64,000 bases of DNA from Pipra filicauda. Taxonomy: Eukaryota > Chordata > Aves > Passeriformes > Pipridae. Positions 40,301-49,300 of this stretch are shown here, one piece after another; within the stretch, counting starts at the first letter, position 1; every line of letters starts with the position of its first letter. Under the pieces are notes generated by a model that saw only the letters and a list, made by a program, of their open reading frames with translations, was not told where the DNA came from and did not search any database. The DNA is taken from assembly GCF_003945595.2 (NCBI RefSeq), contig NW_024104301.1, positions 1,302,001-1,366,000 of the forward strand, in the 5' to 3' direction. A program made the position numbers and the translations under genes.

Positions 40301-43300
40301 CAGCAAACCACCTGGCACAGCTGAATGGCACCAGGTGACTCAGTGCAACTTGGATGTTGTTCTAGGGGGACACAGCTCCCTAAAGGAATGATGATGGATG
40401 GCAACAGAAACCCACACGACCTGAGGAGTCTCACCACAGCTGGAGGAACGGCACTCACACCAGAATGCACAATGCTGGATGAAACAGTCAGGATGTGGCT
40501 TACTGGATGAGCTGGAGAAATACAGAAGTTAGCCTGTGTAAACTAAGCTTGGCTTGTAGTGTTTTGCTTTTGGTGAATTAGAAGAAAAAGCAGCCCCATA
40601 AATCAACTCAGAAGAACACCAAGAATATTATCCTAAACCAGAATCCTTCTCCTTGTGTTCCAGCCCAGGCTGCACACGGGCTCAGGTGCATAAGCAGGGA
40701 ATCTCTGCAAAGCCAACAGCAGCACTGCAAACAGCTCAGGGGTTTAGTTTCTCCTGAAGTTGTCTTCTTTTTATTGTAACTTACTCCTTTGAGCACTGCA
40801 ATGATACTGCAGAGAACAGTAAAGGTTGCCCGGTGATAATGGGTGATCCAGGCATCGTTCTAGCTTTCAAAAATAGATTATAGCTATAATCTTACCTTGT
40901 TTACCACTGATTATTGTTTACAGTACAACCTCTCAATCTAAATAAGTGAGATAGTGGTTACAAAAGGCTGAGATGCTTTAGCTTCTCACTGAAGTTCTCA
41001 CATCCCCACTGCAATGCAGTTACACGGCGGCCGACTCTGAGGGCCCACGAGAGTTTTGGTTTGAGATTACTCCAATTATGGAGACTGACAGCACTTGACA
41101 GACCTATCATCCACAGATAATGAAGACACAAATCATTGTCTGGAAACAATAACCAAAAGATTTCTTTTGTGGTGTTTTATCCTCCAGCTCTCAGTTGGAA
41201 ACAGGGTATTTTGACAGTCCAGACAAATTCTTCTGGGAGAATGCATTAAAATAACACTGAACTCTTGGGATTTTTTTAGCCCACTTAGACACAGATATGC
41301 ACACAAGAAGTTTCCAGCCAGCTGATGGTTTCACTTAACAATGACAGCAATGACAGCAAAGGCATCTATGTAACCACGGAACAAGAACATGACAGCAAAT
41401 ATCCCCAGAGGATCCCTAACATACTTGCTCATATTGTGGCAAGGGAGGTTGAGAAAACATTCCTTACAACCAATTACTATTTTTTTTATTGTTTTAGATG
41501 CTAAGGCTACCACAAATGCCAATTAAGTGTCCAGAAACAGATCTGTCCTCTGGGAACCAGAGAAAGCCTGAAGTGCCTCACGCAATGCACCAGACCACAG
41601 AAATGTCTGAAGCTGCTTAGGAAGGAGGACTCACTGGACAGCTTGGAATACCTGGTTTCACTAATCACACCTATTCTGTTCAGTTCTAGAAAGGAAGCAC
41701 AAAGTCATAGCCAAAGTATAAAGGGTTGAGTAACAAAATTTGGGCTGGGAGAGGGACAAACTCCTTGTTTTCAATCGCTTCCATGTGCCAAGGGAAAAAT
41801 ACTTCCAGCTATCTCCAGCTGAACATTATTTAGGCTGAGGGATATTTCACTCATATAACTGATTTTCCAAAGTGTTGCCTTCTTCCCATCACCCACAGCC
41901 TTCCTCGATGTGCACCTAAAACCAAAAAGCCAATGACAGAGACACTGGGAAATACCAAAAGGTCCTGGAATTAATACCTGACGTATTCTTACCACATTTT
42001 CCCAGCACAGCATTTCTGCACACGGATAACATGACCAGTGAGGATGTTCATACTCATGGGTGTATCTGCCCTGCCCTCAGGTGCCTCTTGCTGTGTATGA
42101 CTCAGCTCTGGGTTCTGTTAACCACTCCTTTCTGAGCATTTGAGCTGACATCTAATTCATTACGAGCAATCTGCTTTCACTACCACCAACCTTCTGCCTG
42201 CTGATGCAGATATCTGATGGACCAGGCCCCATCCACGGGCAGGATTTACTGCAGGTAATCAAAACCCAGATCTTTGACTACAAAAACAAAGATGTTGGTT
42301 TACCCTGAAAGTACAGTAGGGTCATAATTCCCAAGTTGTTTTTTGTTGTTTTTTTTTTTCTTTTCTTTTCAAAACTTGTGCCAAAGACCTGAAACACTCA
42401 ATAAAAACCAGATCACCAAAACCAGGGTGATACCAAAGCAAAAAGCTCTGTTCAGAGTAAACAAAGGGAACAAGAAGATGGTACTGGTCCACTCTTACGG
42501 AAGCCAAGATGCAGAACTTCCCATCACATCATAACCAACATAATTTTATCAGTGCACAACATGTTCTAAGAGCAAACAGGAAGCTACACAAATTAAATTA
42601 AAAATAAAAATCACCTTTACTGTTATTACTGCAGGAGAGTGCTGAAGTGGAACAGCACACACAACTTCTTGCTGTCAAAGGTTTTTGTGCCCCAGTCAGA
42701 AGAGCTGAGTCCTCTCACATTAAAGTTGATGGAATCAACATGAGAGCACCATTTTGAAGAAGGAGAAAATAACCTTAAGACACAGAGCTGCTGGCAGGGC
42801 TACAATCTAGTACCCAGATCTTTCAATCCCCATTTCAGCATCCTAACCATGATGCAAGTCTTCTTTATTGGGCTTGAGTAGGGACCTTTACCAAAATCCA
42901 GGAGAACAGTCCTCAAACAGGGAAGCTTCTCTACTGTTTTGCAGTAGTCAAGCACAGCCTTAATGGTTACATTGGAAAGACAATTTTAAGAGTAGGCAGG
43001 AGCTTACCTTTAATAATGGGAACACTGCTGCCCCAGGAATGGGTTTAATTAGTACTTTTGAGCCTGCACTTTGTAGGTACAATCAGAAACAATCCACACC
43101 AAGTCAGACTGACAGTCCTTCAACAACAAAACTGCTGGAGAACAGCAAGGGATTTGAGTTTTGCTTTTGTTACTCAAAGCAAGGCTTGCTCTACCTCATT
43201 GTGCACAGTTAAGTTAATGGGAAACCAACTCCAAGCCCTCCCACCAGTAAGGCTATTCCTGCCCTTTCAGAAGTTGTGGCCACCACAGGGCCACGTGTTC

Positions 43301-46300
43301 ACACCACGTGCACCACGTTATGCATGCAGGCAACTTTAGACTGCAACATCTGTTTCCATGGCAATGGGGCTGCATCAGCAATCCCTGGGTTTAGTTCAGG
43401 CCATCCTCACCCAGGCTCCAGCTCTGCACACCAGCAGCACACCAGTGATGTCACCAGTATCCATGGTGCCCACAGCTGAGCTGTCCCTGTGCCCTTTGTG
43501 CTCTCACATCCTTCATGGGTGACAAGTACTTTAATCCAATTACTGCTGTTAAAAAAAAATAAAATACATGAAGGGCCAGTGTCAATACTTATTTAGGGAA
43601 GGAAGGTTAGTTTGAGTCAACAAGATAATCATCAGAACACGAGGCTTTACAATAGCACTTTGACTCTGAGGCTCGTTGCATCGAACACATAGGAATGACC
43701 TGACAATTTTTTTGAGGAAAAAAATCCGTTCCTCATCAATGGCTTCATTAATAAAGGGAAAAGAGCAGCTGTTTTAAACATCTCCCTTCTAGGTTTGATC
43801 AATGGCTGGGCAATGTGCAGTGCTTCATTCCATGCAGGTACCCTCCTGTCCCCAAAACACTGATGCTTCACCAGCTGAACACCCTTCTGATAGTAACCAT
43901 AATGGAATTATCATCTGTCTTCACAATATGGCACTGAGCAGCTGCAATTTCCAGGAAATTTCCCCTTTGGGTCCTTCCAAGCTCTGTAGGGAGCTGCCAT
44001 CTGATCGCTCCAGCCTGCAGCAGGGATATTATGGAGGGGGATCTTCCCTCAAATTTACCAAGCAAGAATTGGGATATCACCCAGGAATTGCCAGCCTGTT
44101 GTCCCGTGCTTCAATAACTGCATAACGCTGCCTCCAAGGAGAAATTAGGCACACAAGGAGAAGAGAATGTCACCAGGAGGCTCTTCTTGCCAGAGAGAGG
44201 CACATGTAGAGCTGCAGAAGCAAAGCTGGACGTGCAGAAGGCCCTGGAGAAGGAACCACTCTCACCCCAGCTGCATCTGCAGCTCCATCACCCTTGGCTG
44301 CTTTTCTTGTAATGTAAAACATATTTTTTTAAAAAAAAGCCCTAAAAGTTAAAGGCAGGACAGACTGTCAGCAGCAGAGTCGCACAAGATGGAGCAGAAA
44401 CACGCACAGCATCAATTTGTACCAGTGTTGTAGGAACTGCATTATTTAGAGTCAGGGCCAGATATTAATGAAGCTGCTCGTACAAAAACAGGATATTTTG
44501 GGGACAATCAATTGTGCAGGATCATAAATAATTTACAGCATTAAGAGAACAGTTCTCATCGCCACTCATTAATCACTTCACCTTACAAAGATGCCCAGTC
44601 ATACTCCTTTAGAGTCAGGGCTGGATGTGCCAGAGGCACATGAATTAGGAATCACTTGATTATGGAGATACCTCAAACTTGTTTATGCCACATGCTCAAT
44701 CTTTCAAAATGTCTTCTACACTTCCAGCTCAGTATTTCATCTACTTTAAGTATTTCCTTCTGTGTCTTTAAACTGATTTTTCACTGTATTAACTATTCCA
44801 CAGACATTGTGAATTACTGTCCCTGCTTTAGAGGGAGGCAAAGCGAGTTGCCCATTAGTATATTGTGAGTCAGAGACAGAATTTCAACTCGGGGTGGTTT
44901 GGATCAATTCTAATCCTCTGACTACATCCCTTAGATTTTAGGAACACAGTGCAATTGTTCATTAACAATAGGCTGTATCCTAAAGTGCCAGAGGACTGGC
45001 TTAAAGAAATCCCCATAGTTTTCTTAACACTTAATTCGTTACTTGCCTTTGGGTATCTGAAAAAGTGAGAACCTAATCTCAGTCAACAGTCAGGATTTTG
45101 TCCACACATCAGAAGCCTTCTTTCATAAAAATAAAAAAAAATAAAGAAAGAAAAAGGATTTTTGACAGCCAACAAGCTCAGTAGGATTAGCAGTGCTGCA
45201 TCCTGTATTAAAACCAGAGCAAATCTGAAGTTTAAAATAACGTTTGTGTTATAAACCTTATCTCAGTTTCATTCAATTTTGTTAAGAGAAAGAGAGCACA
45301 TGGGAACTGTCAAGGCAACAGAAAGTTCACTGCCCTAACATCTATCTTTTTTGGAATATTGTATGGAATCACAGACAGTGTAAAAACTGTTCCAGGATAA
45401 CCAAAGCTACAAAAAGGCTTCAAAACCAGAAAAAAGGAAATGTAGAAAAGGTGTTCTCTATTTTCTGTATGGTTTCCCCAAATGAAACTTGTAGGGGTGT
45501 AACTGCCACCTGTGCAAATGAGACCCCACATCTGGTAGCACTGAATGTGCCTGTACTTACCACCTCTGTTCTCAAAGCTAAACATCTGCAAGTGTCTTAT
45601 TCTCCTCTTCCACAAGGATGCAAGTCGCATGATCACAAAGAAAAGCTTATGAAAACCAGGAGAAGAAGAAAAAAATATAGAAGCCACAAGTTTTTTAATG
45701 CTGCAGCATAGAAACTGGGGCGAAAAGCTTCAAACCAGGCTTTGCTTTTAGACTTGCAAGTCTTCCAGGGTTCTCTGGAGCTGTCAGCAGTGTCACCTGC
45801 TTTAAAATTAAAGCATATACGTGTCTGTCCAGATGGCCAAGGCATCTGCATGTGAAAGAAAAATAATCAGCCACCCGCTTCTTCAGTGTCCAGAGATGAA
45901 GGGTTAGTTTGCTTTCCCCCACTCAATCAATCCTTCACCATCTGCTGAGCCTGCCCGTGGCTGCCAAGTGGAGCTGAGGGTTTAAGGGACACGACTTCTG
46001 CACTGGGTATCAGGACAGGGCCTCTGGAATTACCACCACCAAGCAGGTTTTTAAGTCTATTCTCAAAGGTGCTTCCAGAGAGCTACATGGAAATGAAGGA
46101 GAAAACAGGACAGTGCAGGGGTGTGGAGAGTGAAATGATGGACAAACCTTTGCAAAGGAGGAAAGTGATGGAAATCAGGATTCTCCATCAGCAGTCAGGA
46201 CAGGTGAGTACAGCACACTGCAGATGCTTGGAATGCACTCTGATTTTTCAGGGAAGGCAATAAATGCAAAGCCCTGGAGGACTGTAGAAGAAAGGTCACG

Positions 46301-49300
46301 TTAACAGATGAGAGAAGCCCTAAATTCCCAGGAACAGATGGGTTATCTTTCATGGATTGCCTCAAACAGGGGCCAGAGACCTTCCCCCGTCATAGACCCT
46401 CAAACTGATGAACAACAAAGCATTAACTTTATTAACTGGGAAGGGTGACACCACATCTTAAAATAAGCGTCATCCTCAAAAGGTAATCACTGCATCCAGA
46501 AGAATATTTTTAAGGCACGCTTTGGAGGAAGGTCACAGATACTCAGAGAAATCTGTATGGACAAAATGAGGACCAGAGTTATTTAGAGCAGACAAGTAAG
46601 CTATGCACAGTGATATAAAAATAAGTTTTAATAACAAGAGGAATTCTCTTGTCTTATGAAAGGGTCAGAAGGGCAATGGTCTCTCGGAACCTCATGGCAC
46701 ATGGAACCACAGTAACGAACGTTATTAAGATGATAAATGGCCTGACCTTTGGCTAATAAGATCTTGATCTTTCTGACAAATGCATTCATATCTCGTATTC
46801 CAGGCTTTTATGAAACAGGGACTTAACGTGTGCATTGTTTCTGGAGTGAGGGGGAGGTGCACAGAAAGGAAGGTTCCCTGAACACACAAGAAAAGGATGC
46901 CAGTGTTCCAGGAAAGGATACCTGCTGAGACAAAAACATGCAGGCCTCTTAGAAGAGGAAGAATGAAGAGACCCTTTAACAAGAACTCCCTGGTGTGTAA
47001 CACAGATGATCCTGCCCCTTTGTGCCCAACAGGCTTCACCTCACAGAGACTGAAACAGCCCACATGCCTTTGGCGTGATGTGTCTGAGAAGTCCCTGGCT
47101 CAAAACTTCTGCAGGAAAAAAGAAATCCCTAGAGATGGTTACAGTTGTCCCCTCCATAAATGGTTTATGCTTCATGAAACTCATTCCAGTGCTCAACTCC
47201 AGTTCCTCTCTGCTTAGGACAGGAGGCTGCAGCTTCACCACACCAGACCACAGCTCTCCCAGTCCCAAGGATAACTCTCCAGGCCGAGTTTATCAAGAAA
47301 TCTCTCACCCTTGGAAGCAGGACAGGCTTTTAAATGTGTATACAGATTTTAGGAAAAAGTTACATCAAAAGAGGTACAAAGAGTGATTTCACTGTTTTGA
47401 AAAATATACCTGTTTTTTGCACAAGAATAAAACCAGGTCACAGTAGGAAGGAAGATCACTGGTTTTGAGCTCAGATATAAAAATAAATATGTTTTAATTT
47501 GGACATCAAAAGAGACAAAAATGCAGCAATGATGCAAGAAGGCCCTTGTGCCTATGGAAAAGCTAAAACCCAACTGCTCTGCAGCCAACACAGCAAGGGC
47601 TCCTAACCTGGAGATGCTGACAATGCTGTGTGAGAGGTTTCCCATGAAAATATGGATATTGAGAGTCTAAAATTTAATAGAGAAAAACAATTCAGTTCAG
47701 ATCTGCTAGGCTTCAAGCAAGTCAAGGGTACATTAAGCCCTTGCTGTAATGTAAAATTAATTTATTTAGGGAAGAATTTAAGTGCTGCTTAAAGTACTGA
47801 AACCACTGACTCTGTAGATAATATTTCAGAAGCCAGCAGAAAGCAACTTATGAGACTTTTTGCTCTCTCGCCTCAAATTTAAAAAAAAAAATCAAATTAA
47901 AAAGTAAAACAGCAGGCCACTCACCTCAGTTTTCACAGCTTTATACACCAGCCTGGAGAATTGAGGTATAAGAGGAATTACAGAGCAACATGGGCACACA
48001 CACAATGATTTATTGCACGTCTCGCCTGCCCAGTGGCGCAGAGAACCGAGAGAGATGCCGGGTTATCCACTGCACAATTTTAGTTCTCCCATCCAGTAAA
48101 CACAGCAAATATGAGTACAGCCTGTTCCCATTTAATGCAAGGATCCTTTGCTACTTGGGCATGATGCTGCTTACATCAAACCTGGTGGAAATTTTTGTTA
48201 AGAATTCTAAAAGAAGGAGGGACTGTTCTTCTCATGAAAGGAGATGATGGACCCTTCCACTGCAAAGCAAAACCCTCCATGAAAATGCCTTTGAAAAGTG
48301 AGCACGGCTTGAGTGTGAACATCCCTGCCCACATGGTTTTGAGGCACCACTTCCACCACAAGGGCTCAGGTGAAAAAGGCCTTTTGGAAAACCTCCAATT
48401 GGACAATGCTGAAATCTGGGAAAATTTATACCTGGACCAAAAAAACTAGGGAGTTTTATACCAAGTGGTTTGGAGTTTAGTAGGAATTTTACTCATGAGC
48501 TCAAAGTTAAACAAGTGATCAACCTGAAGTATGTGCTTGAGGCTCCCCAAAACCCTTGAGGAATAACTGTGGCATCTTTTACACTGCTGGAGAAGTGCTT
48601 CTTCCAGGACCTGGCTGCCTGGTGTCTCCAGCAATAACATCCCCATACTGCACACAACAAACGTCTTTGAAATGAACCTTTTTGCTTTTAGGAATTGCTC
48701 CTCTCCCCAGGAACTACCTTAAATCATTCTGTTCTACATTTCAGCCAAAGATTTCTAAGAAATGCCTCTTCACTGCTGTTTTATACTGATATTTCATCTT
48801 GTTCCTCTAAGGGGGTTCAACAAACAGACCTTCCTTCTCCTGTGGCCCCTTCTGGCGTTTCAGAGGGAAAATAAAAAGACAGACACGAAGCACTTTCTCA
48901 TTCTCTGAAGAGGACGGAAGCCACGCTCCCCACTGCTCCCTCCCCAGTGCCTGTCTCAAAGACAAACCCTCCACTTTTAAATCACACTGAAGAAAAAGGA
49001 CATTCAACATCCTGGTCTAGGAAAAGCTCCTATTGAAACCAGCAGGAATCTTTCCACCAATTTCAGGAACAACTGAAGCAAATTGCTACCAAGCTCCAAA
49101 CTCTACCTTAAGTGGACTTTCTGGTTTTGTTATTGCTTTTTGTTTCTTTCAAATCTGAATTGAAATTAGTATTCTCCAGGAAAAGCACAGCTAACTTTTC
49201 CTCTTGTACTACTTGTACGAGTAACACAATATAAGTCACTTGCTTGTCATGCACTTCTCCAGCTCCATTGGACCTTGGGCTCCAGGCAGTGTTTCCAGCT